From: Parus major
Lineage: Eukaryota > Chordata > Aves > Passeriformes > Paridae
Assembly: GCF_001522545.3 (NCBI RefSeq)
Contig: NC_031770.1
Location: 8,273,321-8,337,320, forward strand
DNA: 64,000 nt
Direction of reading: 5' to 3'
A program made the position numbers and the translations under genes. Under the pieces are notes generated by a model that saw nothing but the letters and a program-made list of their open reading frames with translations, had not been told where the DNA came from and made no database searches. Shown piece by piece: positions 25,340 through 38,544 of this stretch (positions are counted from its first letter, which is position 1; the number at the start of each line of letters is the position of its first letter).

Positions 25340-25445
25340 AATGGCCCATATGCAATACAACCTTGATTATCCAAATGTCAGGGGAGACATTGAATAAGTT
25401 CATATAATCGACATTTTGAATAATGAGGAAATTTCCAGCGCAATT
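25340..25445. mobile_element. Possible pogo/Tigger-like DNA transposon fragment
   Basis: The segment contains AACCTTGATTATCCAAATGTC (beginning 25359) and, about 45 bases on, an inverted relative ending in ATAATCGACATTTTGAATAATGAGG. Terminal repeats of old pogo/Tigger-like transposons in amniotes, as I remember them, begin CAGTA.AACCTTGATTATCCG and contain repeated ATAATCG and GGATAATGAG words. The match is partial and boundaries and a TA target duplication are not clear. Confidence 0.35.
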
Positions 25446-25999
25446 AATAGATGTCAGGGGACATGACCATCTTTCAGACGACAGGGAGTTTTCAGAAAAT
25501 TTAGATTTTGATAGCCAGGTTCCTAATATATGTGCTATTGAGAGACTGAAATGGCAGAATGCTTGAAATGTGTGCATATATTCCTTAATAGCCCTTTCTG
25601 TGGAATCAGCCAGAGTTCTATTTGCTGTGGTATTGGCATTGAGGGTCAAATTGTCACAAGCGTTTAACTTAATATTGCAGTAACTCTGCTATTAAGAGTC
25701 AGGTTCCAGGAACACAGTGTTAAATCAATATTGGAATTGTCAGAAGTAAAATGTTATTTAGAAATACATCAGTGTCAATTTGGGAATATGGTTTTAAGAA
25801 AAAAAATAATCCCATCAAGTCATGAAAGTAAATAAAGTTAAAGGGAGGAACCTCCTGGAGGTAATGAAAGAAGAGAAATCCAGTCTCTTTTGTGGGAATG
25901 TGGAAATCCCCGAGGGAGATTCAGCTCATGTCAGAATGACTGCCTTTAAACTCGGAGCTGCTCACATGAAGATAATCCAGAGCCAAAACCCCTGGGTTG
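25446..25999. other. Non-coding sequence
   Basis: No recognised element. The short open frame from 25822 runs into the CpG-rich block that follows but shows no protein motifs. Confidence 0.5.
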
Positions 26000-26410
26000 T
26001 GTCTCCTGCCCGTCTCTGCGCAGACCAACAGAAGGAGCTGCGGTGGGAGGTGCAGATTTCCTCCCTCCCTCCCCAGATGGTTGGGTTTGGGCACCCAGGG
26101 GTCCCTGGGCAGGGAGTGCTGGTCCTGCCTGCTTGTCCTCAGCTCGGCACCGCCGCTGCCGCAGCCGCGCATCTCCATCAGCTCCAGCGCGCTGGCTTCC
26201 CCACCGCCGACAAGGCAGAATGATGACAACCACAACTGAGAGCGTGCTGGGGGTGTTTGGCATCCTGTCCCGAGCCAAAATACTAATGTTTGGAGGAAGC
26301 TGAAACTGATGCATCAATTTATTTTGGCGCAGAGATGAGCAATCGCTTGTTTCCTAGGAAACATGGGGCTGTGCATATGCAGCGCTGAATGTGCGCCCTA
26401 ATGTTTTCCT
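26000..26410. promoter_or_regulatory. CpG cluster with palindrome cluster; candidate enhancer or promoter
   Basis: In a CpG-poor window, about ten CpGs fall within the 70 bases of 26144-26213, and more are scattered to 26400. Downstream lie four perfect palindromes: TGATGCATCA (26307-26316), GTTTCCTAGGAAAC (26349-26362), TGCATATGCA (26372-26381) and AGCGCT (26381-26386). The 14-bp palindrome fits a relaxed RFX X-box (GTTNCC..GGNAAC) and contains a STAT-type TTCC..GGAA. TGCATATGCA is the centre of the POU-dimer MORE element (ATGCATATGCAT). Retained CpGs plus clustered dyad sites suggest an unmethylated regulatory element. No TATA box, start codon context or exon can be defended, so enhancer is as likely as promoter. 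Confidence 0.5.
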
Positions 26411-28313
26411 TCATGGTGATAGAGTAGAAAGTTTGTCTGATGAGATCTATTATGCTTAAAGCAGAAGGGAAAATAAATTTGGAAAGTTGCACTATTTAAA
26501 AAGAAGATAGCAGCAATACTGGCAAATACTGCTTCATGAGGAAAAAGCAGAAATAATTCAGGAAAATAAAGGAAGTGTCCTTTCTGTCTATCTAATCTAG
26601 GAATCTGGAGATTTTTATAGTTGCAGAGCCATCTGCTAAGTTTCATTTATTGTGCAACTTTACTACATCACCATCATCTGCTCATTAATCTGCCTTTTTA
26701 GGTCTACTTCTGAAATTCTGAACCTCTGAGCATCTGTCAAATAGCTGCCATTGGTTTTGAAAGAGTCATATGGTACAGTCTCAAGGCTTTTATAGTCAGT
26801 CATTTTGGGTTGTGTTAATATTACTCAGCAGAAGCTTAGCAGTTCATAGGAAGCTCACATCAAGCTTGTCAGTAAACCACTGCCACCACACCCTGACTCT
26901 TTGTGTTTCTTACTAGAAAAGTAAATAAAACATAATTATTGGCAATGTGTACCGTGTCCCAAGACGTGGCTTGGACGGCATGGCAGCATTTGGTTCTCTT
27001 CTGATTGGAGCAGTGCTCTTGGGTGGTGGCTGCCAAAAAACTGGAGGATTATGATCACAGATCACTGACCCCAGCAGGAACCTTACCATTGGCTCAAATG
27101 GCTGAGACTTGGACCAAGGTCAAGGACTTTTGGATTCTGGGTCAGAACTGGCCATTCTGTTGTGACCTGAGCACACATTGCTGAGATGAGCACAGGGAAA
27201 ATAAAGAAACATCAATTTCAATCACTCCATAGAGTTCTTCAAGCACAGTACCACATCTTCATCCTTCAGTACTGCATCCTTCAGAGGTGGTCAAATGATT
27301 CATTCTTCCTGCTCATTGTTAACAGAAAGAAAAAGGAACTGATCTGCCTGAAATGCAGAGCCCTGGCATCTGTGTCTGGGTGCATCTCAGACTAATCCAT
27401 ACCTTTCCCATTTGTCTGTTATCATAGCAGCAGGCAATCCAATGTGTTACCTGAAAAGGCACTTGGAATTAAAATTCTTGCTTTCTGGCCCTGTTGGAGG
27501 TGAGGCAATCCATGAAGCCCCAGGAGCCAAATGAGCAGCGGCTGCCTCTGTGAGTAAATGCTGCTGGAAATAGGTATTAGCAGGTCTGAGGGACTGGAGT
27601 CCTCTCCTGCCAGATGGCTGCCAGGATGTCACTACCCTGTGTGTGGCTTATGGATGCCTTCATCATTCCTGCCCTGAGGTTTCCTGATACATTTTTTTTT
27701 AGTCACTGATTTAATTTTGCCTGTTTTAGGTAAATCTTGGTAGCAGTGGATTATTCAGCTCAAGAATTGTTTTCTTTAGGGACTAATCATTCTGCCTTGA
27801 TCTACACTCCTAATTTTTGAGGTTAATCTCTGCAGGCTTTTTCTGGGGAAGGCTGAGGCTTCCATTCTCTTCCATTTCACCTCCTGTGAAAGGACTAGCC
27901 CTAGGGATTTTAAATCCCACCCTGTCTTTCTCTCTTGATTATGGATGGGACTAAAGAGACTGTGTTTCTAATTTAGGCAGTTACAGATGAGGTACCACAA
28001 GATGGATGAGGTGATCTAATAGCTTGCTGATACTTCTGGCCCTGTGTTCCTGCTGTTTCTCTTGCTTCAGCTTGGGTGCTTGTGCTAAAATGGCAGGAAA
28101 CTATCCCAGCAAAACAAATGGAGCCAAGGGAACCTGAGGCCTCTGACTGGGATGAAGGTGGGGACCAGAACTGGTGGCAGAAAGAAGCTTGCCCTGTAGA
28201 GTGGAAGCACTCAGCTGTAACCATGACCCTTGATAATCACCTTTGTCCTTTAACTGAGGGAAAAAGTTGTCAAATCCCTTTGTTGCTGTGACTTTCCTCA
28301 ACCCTTTTAATGG

Positions 28314-28334
28314 CAGCAGCAGCAGCAGCAGCAG
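28314..28334 (+). repeat. (CAG)7 trinucleotide repeat
   Basis: Seven perfect CAG units. One frame reads as poly-alanine after an ATG at 28310, but the frame has no homology and no exon context, so this is treated as a plain microsatellite. Confidence 0.85.
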
Positions 28335-29724
28335 GTAGTGCTGGGCTTCTCACACTGCAGGAGCCTCTAACTGTACTGACTGACAGAGGCCAAAAGTGTC
28401 AGCCAGCAGTGCTCCTGAGATGGGAACAGGGATTCCCTCTTGTGGAATCACACTTGAGTGAAAGAAACAGCCAAAAATGTGTAACTACCCTTGTGTAGCA
28501 GCGGACTCCTGACCTCTGAGATGTCTTTTACTGTGGGACATGGTCCTGGTTTAGGGCAAATTTGGAGAGGAAACTTCTGAAGTGGTCTTTTTCAGAAAGC
28601 AAATTCAAGCAGCCCCTCTCCCAACTGATTCAGGAAAAGAAGCGGAAAAAACTGTTTGTTTAACAAGCAAGTACTCACACACATGAAAAATGAACAGTAT
28701 TAAATGGAACCTCTCCTTGTTCTGAAGAGATGGCAAATCCAGAAAGTCCTTGTCATGGGGTGTAGCTCGGCTCTCTCAGCCTCTGAGCTCCCAGTGTGTC
28801 CTGGGTGTTCAGTCCACAACAGGCTGACCAGTTCCAAGAAAAAGAAAAACCACGGTCCAGGGAACTTCTCTGCCTCAACTAGCTAAAAAAAAACTAACTA
28901 AAAGCAAAGGAGAGCTCTGTCCTGCTGCCCGTGCTGCAGCCAGCACAGTCCAGGAGCAGAATGTGGAGGAGTGAGAGCAGATTCTGCAAACAAACTGTGA
29001 GCTGCTTCTTCCCCAATTTCACCCTCAGAACCAGTGTTAAAGGTGCAGAACTGCTCTCTGGGCTGGACAGACCAATGGGGACACAAGTCAGCATCATGAA
29101 GTCACCCCAGGGCAGACATACAATTAGATGTGCTGTTTGTCTGAGAGGAAGGAGAAGAGTCTTGTCTATCAAAAGATGAACTCAGTCATCTTGACAATAG
29201 ATGTTGTCATTTATAATCCAGTGGTACTTCTCTAAAGTTAATAAAACTGAAGTCCTTCACTAAAATTAGCTCTAAGATGTACTTTTTGCCTAATATTTAG
29301 AAATTAAACCTCTGCAGCAAAAATAATAGAGTTTCTGTTCTAACCTGGCATCTCCCTCCATTAACAATAAATAACAGTGGAACAGGTGGAAAATTAGCAT
29401 CTTCTTCTCTGACCAGAAAGTATCTTATTTTGGATGGGAACTTGTGTATTTTTTCACAGAGCTGTTCTGACTTGTTAATTCCTACATCTGGAATGGGAAG
29501 TGGCTGGCAGGATGAGGGAACTGAGAGCTGAGCTGTTGTCACAGTGCCTGCAGTGCAGCCTCCAAGCAGCAGTGCTGTAGTGTTTCCCATGCCTGTTTGG
29601 TGATGAATGAATTGGATGCACAAACTGTGAGGGAAAACAGATTTGAAATGGGACAGTGAGTGATGAAATTACGGCCTCGGCCTTGAAGTCTGCAATAAGA
29701 ATTTTACGTGGGGCCAGAAATCAG

Positions 29725-29757
29725 AAGTCTGAACTTTGCATTTAACAGTTCAGACTT
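29725..29757. repeat. Perfect 11-bp inverted repeat (hairpin)
   Basis: AAGTCTGAACT at 29725-29735 is the exact inverse complement of AGTTCAGACTT at 29747-29757, with an 11-base loop. Pairing stops immediately outside the arms (one possible G-T pair, then mismatches). That makes the stem about half the length of a microRNA precursor arm. A related word GAAGTC recurs at about 29686 and 29763. It may be the tip of an old palindromic repeat. Confidence 0.75.
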
Positions 29758-32700
29758 TATTTGAAGTCAGTGATTTTTAGAGGTTATTATCTTTTGTGAT
29801 CAAATTAGTGCACATTCATACAGCTTGGCAGGGAATGAATTGTGCTATGGATTACTTCTGGGCTGTGCTGCTGGATTTTGACAAATCCATCCAGCCCCTT
29901 ACTGTGGAATGTGTGGACAAGGTTCAGGTTTGTGCTGATGGAAATGGAAACCTCTTGCTTTACTGAGTTCAATTTGTTTTCACATGTGGTGTGTTGTCTA
30001 TCTGGTATGTCTGTTTTATTTATAGCTATATAAATATAATTCTGAAAAAAGCTAGTTGGCAATTTTCACATCAATATTGTGTTTTCAACAGAAAATGGCT
30101 TATTAGTCAGCAGAGGCTGCTGGCAAAGCTTTATTGTTTGGATCTAAAAATATTTGGTTTTAATGAAGCATTGGGAAATGAAGACTTGGAATTGTGGTTT
30201 TGCTTTTTTTCCTGTAAAATCATGAAGAACTTGATGCATCTGTTAACAAATCGTTTATTGTTAAAAACATTTTGAGTGAAAGTATATCACAGCTGGCTCA
30301 GACATTATGTATGCATTATGTATGTGTTATATTTTGTCTGCTGAGACCACTGAAAAGAAGTTCTTTGTGCATAGTAAGGAAAACTAGATTTTCAAAGGCG
30401 GGGGTTTGTTGTTGTGTTTTTGGGGTTTTTTTTTGTTGTCTAGGGATTTAAAAAAAACCCACCCTCATAAATTTGCCAATATTTTCATTAGATCTGTCAG
30501 CTTTCCTTTGTGACTCCAAATTCCAAATGGTGTTCCCTGTTTGCTTAGAGAAAGCAGGGGGCCCACTTCACAGTGTTTGCTCTGAGGCTGGGGCATTGAC
30601 AGGCAGGCATTTTTCCACATTTTTTTATTATCAACTAGAAAAAGCAGTTTAATAACTAGGATTAAACCATCAGATCATGACAGAACAACATTAGCTGCAG
30701 GAACCAAGTTGGAAAGGATTCCAGATGTGATTAGATGAACACCTGCCCCTTAGGGGAAATAGTTAAGTGGGCCTCTGTTTTTATTGGTAAGGTAAATGTT
30801 TCTTGGGCCATTCTAGGCAGGTGTCCCAGGTCTGCGTTTTCCCAAAGATGCTGCAAATCCCTGGTGCCAAAGAATGCACTGTATTCTAAACTTGAGCCAA
30901 AACTGTCTCTCTGATGAAAATCAATGTTTTGCCAGAGCACACAAGATTCTGCTATTGCCTTGAATCATTTACATTTTTGTTACAAATGCAAAAGTGTGTT
31001 TAGGGCATGCCAGCAGATGAATATTTCCTTCGGCGAGGGAGGGAGTGGGGAAAAGTTGTGATCAGAACCTTTGCTGAAGGGAAGAGATCTGAAATAATAA
31101 AACTTTACTGGCTTCAGTGAGACCAAAATTGATCATGAAGTTATATCTTATCCAACTTAAGAAAAGAGGTGTTTGTATTTGTCATGGCTGAGTTTGTAGT
31201 ATATTCACCTATGGATAAATACTCAGGGCTTTGAGAGACCATTAAAAATCAGACTCAGGGAAGTGATTTCTGGAATGAGATAAATACCTCTTTAGAGATC
31301 AAAACAGTCTAAAAAACTTGTTGGACTGCAGGAGTTCCTCCTGTTAGGAGTGGGAAAGTTCCATCATGCTGTTTTAGCATCAGTGCTAAGAAATAAATTT
31401 TTCTCTGTTGTTGACTGCTTTGGGCCATCTCAAAATACCAAAAGTATTAAGGTGCTGAACAATGTAAGAGTGTAAATCTGGTGCAGGAGCACTACAGTGT
31501 TCTTACCCCAAATACTACACTGCAATACTGTTCCAGTCTGAGTGATGGGAGATGCACAAATAAACTTCACAGATCTACCTGTAAACAACTCTGATTTCTG
31601 CCTAGTCACTGTATAAAAAAATGAAATTAACTTAAGGCACCAAGTTAATATTGGTGAAGAAATGAAATGTCAAGTTAGAGTATATCATCATAAAACTTTT
31701 CTTCCCTTTTCAGTCTTGAACACTCAGGCTAATAGTGCAGATGTGCTTAAATATCTACAGAAGAACACAAATGTAAAGCTTTGAGAGAGTAATTCTAAAT
31801 ATGACTCTTGAGTCCAGGTAAGTCTTACAGAAAATTATTAAAACCTGTAAATTTGCACACTTTTATTTCATGAAGTATTTGTTCTACCCCACTTAAATTT
31901 AAAGGTCATGTTGTTGTAACAGTTTCAGGCACCTGGACTACTGCATAAAGGAGGACAAAGCCTGGTGAAAGTTTTAATAGTTTCAGTCTAACCATATTTC
32001 AGTAAATACCCTTTTCTGCTTGCTTTTCTGGCAGCTTGCTGTGTAAAAGACTTAAACCTTTGTTTCCTTTTCTGTGTGGTAGAGAGGAGAGTTTTGGGTG
32101 ATTAAGAACCAGTTGGTGAAACCCAGAGGGTCCACAATATGGCACTGCATGAAGATGTTCTTCCCTAAGAGAAGTGTCTAGTCCTGAAAGAAACAAAGGA
32201 ACAAATAGTGGAAAATACTGGGGTTTATAAGTTTTTCTTACAAGACTACACTGAAGTTTGTCTCTATTTTTGCAGGTTCTGTGTTTATCTGTGGTCTGGT
32301 ACAGAGCTTACTGAAGTCAGTCTTTGTATGAACCCTGATGGACTTCCAATTAGTGCTCTTAGAAAATTTATTTTGGCTTCTTTTATTGACAAATTTGTGT
32401 GTCTGAAATTAAACCAGGCCACGGAAAGCACTTTATTTCCATCACCTGCAAGCGAAATAACCACACTTTAAAAAATTCTCTACCTTCATTTCTGAAATCC
32501 TTCAGGGCTGCACAGCAGAGTGTCTGGCTCCTAAGAGTAAAGCTCCTCAGGTGAAACACACAGGGTAATCTTAGTGAATGGTGTGTGGGAGGTTTGCTCA
32601 CTGGAGGTTACAAAAAGAGCCACTGGGTGTGGGTGACAATAGGTGTTCAGAGAAATACAACAGCAATGTTCATCTTGACTGATTCCCAGAACGACCACGG

Positions 32701-35700
32701 CCCTCTTGGCAGCGCGTTTTTCCTTGAGAAATTCCCTCTGCGGTTTTGGGAAAAGGTAAACCTTGTCACCACAAGTTCTCTCAGAGCATTTCAAGGATAT
32801 GCCATATTTTTCAGAGCTAGACCAGCTCCAGGTAAAAATGGAGAGGGTCATCACAAGGTTGCAAGAAGGTGTTTTTACAGGGGGGTAAGCCAGTGACTTA
32901 AGGCTGAAGGAATTGCTGCAGGGCAAAACAAAATGCATCAGGGGCAGGTCTGATGGACTTCTGCTTGGACCTCACACAAGGGCTTCTGTTGCCAATGAAA
33001 GGCAGCCTTATTCGAAGGCCCAAACATGAAATGAGATTTGGAAGAAGTGGCACAAGCTATACAGGTATTTCTTTTTAAATTTGCTTTTTTCCCCTCTACC
33101 TATTCTTCACTAAAGTATTTCAGTCTTCTGAATGCCCCCAGGCCTTGCAGAAGACTAAGTGGCTATGATAAAAAATGAGATCATGACAGAAATGAGGTAA
33201 TCCTTTTTCTTTTGTCTTTCTCTGTATTTCTAGTGCTTCCAAAAGAAATATTTAGGTTAAAAAAGCAAACAAAACCTCCCATCCCATATCCATAGGTGAA
33301 GTAGTCTTTCATATTTTCGTTACTGTTTACTTACAGTTTTCCCCACACCTGTGGCTTTAATGAGGCTTGACAAAAATGTAGGAAAAACATCAATGTGCTT
33401 CTCAGTCTGAAGAAAAGCATTTTGTTTTTTCAGGCTGGTCTGGAGCCTGTTGCAGCTGATGAGCCCTTTCAGGGGGCTTTGGATCAGGCCCTGACTTTCT
33501 TAATTTTCAGGTGTGCAGGGGAAGGCAGTGCAAATACATGTGGGTGCTTGGGGGTTGACTTTTAGGGGAGTTTTTGCCAGACCAAACTGCATTAGACCCT
33601 TTGCACAAAGGATCCACTTTTGCTCCTGACTTTACAGTAAGTTCATGGCAGAAGCCACGTGAAGAAAAGGAGCCAGGGAAAACCCAAGTGCAGGAGTGTC
33701 TGACCTTTTCTGCTGCTCTGTAGCTCCTCAGTCTTTGCCCTCTGAGACTCCACACTTCCTGGGGTGATGGTGGAATACTTTTATTTGGGAACTTGCATGA
33801 AAGTTGAAGTCAGACTGATAAAGATGTGAAAAAACCCTCCAAACATGATAATTTCAGCTTTTTTGATTAATTGATGCAAGTCAGCTCTCCTTTTAATTTT
33901 GGCTGTACCTTTTTTGATGCTTGGAAAAACAAATGAAGAATCAGCCTTCTTTTCTTGTATGTCCTGAATTTATATAGGCACGAGCTTACAATAATTTATA
34001 AAGATAAACCAGTCAATGTGAAGTAATTTTAAAAAGACCTTCCCTGTTTTAATGTTTTTTCACTTAAAGCCTTAGGTATGATTATTTCTTCACACAGGGA
34101 TTGATATAGATGCTTTTGTCTCAAAACAGAGACCCAAATACCAAATTGTTGAACAGATTTCTCCTTTGGAAATGTCACTGTCACTTGAAAATACCATGTG
34201 TACAATGCAGCTGTCTGATTTCTTAGGATTACAAAGATGCATGTCCACGTGAGGCCTCTCAAAAGCTTGTAACTCAATGTATAAAATTTCAATGTTTATT
34301 TCTAATGTTTTGAGACTCTCCTTTGCTGTGGTGTGTTTGCTTGCAAAACCTCCGACCCCTCAAGTGATCATGTTGAATTTTGTAGCTTTTGTCATCACTT
34401 CTGTTCACATACTCTTCTAAAGGTCTGAATTATGCAATACATTTTTTATTGTCAAACTTGTTCCTGCTTTTTAGTATTTCATCTACTGAATTTTTTTTCT
34501 CTACCACAATGTTGCATTTTTTTTAATCTCTTTTCAGTCCTTCCTAGCAAGTTCTGTTTTGTTTTGTTTTTTCTTTTAATTGCCCACTCCTCAGATGTGG
34601 ATTTCTGGGTTTCCCATTCCGAACTGCCACTGAGACATGTGCATTTAACTCATTCTTGTTGTCATTAAAACAATTCTTCATGGCTAATCCAGCAAAGAGG
34701 AGGAACTGACCGGCTGCTGTTGTTCTTGATGAATATGATGACTGTATCAGTTTGTCATCTGGCAAAGCCACTGTCCTTCTCTTCAGTTGCTGTTTATTTC
34801 AGTTTGTTATGTTACAGAAGTATCAATACTTGATGTTTTTTTGTTCAGGTTTGACCAAAAGAGGTACTTTTGACAGAAAAAAAATCCTCTTTGCTTTAGC
34901 TCTGTGTGTATCGCAACAGCAGCTTGTGATATTGTGCTGAAAATTCTGTAGTCCAAACAGATTTGCTTCAGATCAGTGACTGCATAGCAAATCTCCAAGG
35001 AATATTTATGACCAGATGACACTCTTACCAGAACCAGATTGGCACATGAGAAAGCCTTTTGCTCCTGGAGATGCTGTATTTATAGAGTGAGATGTCGATG
35101 CATTTAATGCTTATATCCTCTGGTCAGGAGGAGCTGCATTTCAGGGGATCTGAGCCTTGATCACTGCATTTCCCAAAGAACACAGCACAGTACCTGCATC
35201 TTCTTTCCAAATTGAAGTTGACTTTCCAGCTTCAGCTGGAGTGGTGTTGAGGGGATTGCCTCTCAATGGAGGCAGCTGCTAGGCTGCAAACCAGAACTGC
35301 CTGCCCTTTTGAATAATCTTGGCAATTTAGCCCAGTGCTTTCTGAGAGAAAGTGCAAAGGCTAGCACAGGAGCTGATCAGCATGGATTTTCTTATCAGTA
35401 ATAGATTCTGCCCCCCACCCCCCTTCAAGTCTCAAATGTACTTGCTGGAAGAAGGAAGTTTGGAAAACTACAACCTTTCTGCTTTTGCTTCTTCGATCTT
35501 GCAGTTGCTGCTTGCTGGCAAGACAGCCTAGAACCCTGCTGCAAAATGACTAGTGCTAACTCTGGAAATGTATGTTTGCCCTTGTTTTTGGGCTTTCATC
35601 ATATCCTTAGCCTGGTCCTGTGGATGCAGCAGAGAAATAAAAATAATTGTTGCCTTGCAAGATGATGAGATGCTGCAGGGGAAGTTATTAATAATCTCCA

Positions 35701-36094
35701 GAAAGCAATTCTGGACTTGTCTGTGTCCTTTTGTTGCTGTCTGTTGTGAGAGGGCCTGTAGGATGACCACTGCTCATCACCTGTCTTTGTGGCACTGATG
35801 AGAACCAGAAAGGGCACTCTGAGCTTTTTGCAGCTGGGCATTGCTGCATTTTCTTCCTGCAGGAGTTGAAAACTGCCCTTTGCTTTGGTCTTTATTCCAA
35901 GGAGGGAACAAAATAAACAGTGTTGGACTTGGGTGGGACTTTCTTGTGAAGTCAGAGAACATTAATTGTTCAAAAAAAAAATGTTTTCCCTCACAGTGGG
36001 AAACAAATATTCTTTTTCTTTTTTTTTTATAAATGGCTTGTCTGCATTCAATTGGTGAGTAGAAAGAAACTTGTAGGAGGAGAGAGGTGTGGCA

Positions 36095-36178
36095 TCACTG
36101 AAAGATCTCCATGGCCAGGGGGTTGGAACGAGATGATCTTTAAGGTCCATTTCAACTCAAACCACTCTATCATTCTAA
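36095..36178 (+). mobile_element. CR1 LINE 3' end
   Basis: The sequence CCATGGCCAGGGGGTTGGAA, then GATGATCTTTAAGGTCC, TTTCAACTCAAACCACTCT and ATCATTCT closely follows the 3' untranslated tail of avian CR1 retrotransposons, which usually ends GATGATCTTTAAGGTCCCTTCCAACCCAAACCATTCTATGATTCT. The copy is 5'-truncated to under about 100 bases, which is typical. It lies on the plus strand. No CR1 coding sequence is recognisable upstream. Confidence 0.85.
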
Positions 36179-38544
36179 ACTTCCCCTGGCACAACTTGAG
36201 GCCATTTCCTCTTCTATTTCTCGTTACTTGGGACAAGAGACCAGCACCTATCTCACTGCAGCATCCTCCTGTCACACAGCTGCAGAGAGTGGTAGGATAA
36301 GAAGAAGAGATTTCTGGGCACCATCAAAGGATCTCTGCTTATGTCAGAGACAGATCTTCAGTCTTATGAAGGTGTTAAAAAAACCCAAATTAATTAATTA
36401 TTCAGCCATTTCCTTGTGAAACAAAGGAAAAACATCAGACTGTTGGGCTGTGCAAGGTATCTCAAATGACAAAGTAAACTGAAATCAGCTTCCAGAAGAG
36501 GGAAAATGCAAAGCATATAGTCAGGACATTGCAGAGCCTACTTAGCTCCTGCTTGTGCTAAACACTGGTAGCTCTTCTCTGACTTTATCAATGTCTTTAG
36601 TCTTCCAAGACAAAACATGGAACAGTGACACAAGGCTGAGGGTTTATGTAGTCAGGAGCTTCTGACAGGGTGTGTTGGAATGTGAATTCATTAGCCATCC
36701 AGGTATTTTGGTACCCAGCCATGCAGTGTGCCTGCTCTTGTGTACCTCCAATTGTCTTTTGTCCAGTAAATGTGAGGAAACTTGTGGCAAACATCCCTGA
36801 GGCCAGGGCAGGAATATAGTCAGGTTTGCAGCTTTCCTCATGTAGTGGAAACTCACATAATTCTGTACCAAAATACGAAATAGATTCCTCCCACCTAGAA
36901 GGTGCAGATAAAAATGGAAAGTTCTGATTCTTCAGCTTTCAAGGAAGAAGTTAGTAATGACAGTGTGAACAGGTGAAATACCAGATGTGACTTCACTTTC
37001 TGTTTATAGTTCTGGAGAGTTTATGCATTTTCAAGAAAGATTTACATGGAGAACATAGATAAGTAAATAAGTGGAGAGAGTATATGATTAATGTTTTTAA
37101 AATAGTAAATGCTTCCCATTTGTAACATTCTTGGAACAGATTGGCCATGAAGACTTTGTTTATCTTTCTGCTTTACAAGGCTGTCTGTGTTTTGTTTATT
37201 TACTGTACAAATTTATGTTCAATGCCTCCTTTTCTATTTAATCCACAGGAGAATTTTGGTCATTAAACTGCACTAATACGTGTTTAATTAAATAATTATA
37301 ATATATATATATATATACACATGATAAATTAATGTATGGGAATAAAATGTTAAATAAAATTGAACATTTAATCCTTTAAATTTAATGATAAATTTAATTA
37401 TTAATTATTTATAAATTAATCATTTAATGTAATTATAAATTAAAAGGAATTAGCAAAGCGAATAACTCCAAAGCAGGAGAATGAAATCACATGTGTGAGA
37501 TCCAACATAAAGTTAAGAAAAGGACCCACCAGGAGCACAGTTTCACTATTTGTGAGCTACTGAAGGCACAACTGGTACTGCAACAGACCCATTCTATGAG
37601 GATGGATGTTCATTGCTGCTTAGTATTGTCTGCTTACCACTGTCCTTATCTGTTTCTGCTCCTCTTGAGCTATGTCCAGTGGAAAAAAAATGTTATTTCT
37701 ACCTTTGAGTGTTCCTGCAGATTATGATTCTGTCAGAAGTACAGTGGCTGCAAGGAGTTTGTGTCAAGGCAAACAACGAGAGCAAGAGTCTTGTGAGTGT
37801 TTCAGGCAAGGCAGTGGAAGTGGGTCGGCTGTGTTGACCAAACTGGAAGTGTTTAAATGTGAGAAAATGAAGTGCTTAAGAGCATTTGAAGTACAGTAAG
37901 CAGGTAAGTCGAGTTTGAAGGCAGAAATCCTTTCTAGCAAAGCTCCATAGCACCAATGGATTGTTTGCTGTTTCAAGTTAGAGGGGACTTGTTCAGAATG
38001 GCTGCATCTGGATAAAACGTGAAACTTTTGGGGAATTGGAAATATTTAAATGCAAGCTTGATTACAGACTGGCTGGAAGATCAATATTCCACTGCTCTCA
38101 CTGCAAAATGAAAAGTCCAGAGATTTTGAGCACCATTTTGATGTCCTCAGTGAGCTGCTCCTAACACTTTGGAATTACATTTTTACTTCAAAATGTGCGA
38201 TTAAATAGAGTAGTTTTGGAAGAAGCAGTTCAGTTTTGTAGTAATCCTATTTTAATAAACCCAGAACAACAGCAGTGATGTTGAATCTCTCAGACAAACA
38301 AGATTAGGAATTTCTTCAAAAAACAAAACTAAGTACATGCTTGAAATGAGTGAATATTTATTTTTTGCATCTTTAACTAGGAGTATTCTGCACTAAGTGT
38401 ATGTTATTATAGGCTTTTAGTCACCTAGTTCCATTGTAGCATTCTTGACTTATTTATTTTTATATTGGTATTTTAAAAAGCAAAATAATATTGCAATTGC
38501 TGTTGGCAGTGCAGTGGGATCTCTGGCCTGTTCTTGCCTCTGCC
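36179..38544. other. Non-coding sequence with an AT-rich island
   Basis: No gene supported. The notable content is an AT-rich island at 37283-37450, annotated separately. The rest shows no repeat that I recognise. Confidence 0.5.
37283..37450. repeat. AT-rich low-complexity island with (AT)n
   Basis: An (AT)n run at about 37300-37317 is followed by some 120 bases of TTAAT, ATTTAAT and AATTATAAAT words with few G or C. The TTAATTATTAATTATTTAT part can fold on itself. Consistent with a simple-repeat-derived tract or a possible matrix-attachment-like region. Confidence 0.75.

Larger units (their letters stand above)
26411..36094. other. Long non-coding stretch, no gene supported
   Basis: Nearly 10 kb without a recognised gene. 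It contains a (CAG)7 tract at 28314-28334, a perfect hairpin at 29725-29757, and various T or A runs. Open frames are at most 135 codons and look random. Segment 26640-26830 is AT-rich and enhancer-like in texture, without a decisive motif. Confidence 0.5.

Noticed and set aside
28310..28498. Open frame starting with poly-alanine
   Set aside because: The alanines come from a (CAG)7 microsatellite; nothing downstream resembles a protein family.
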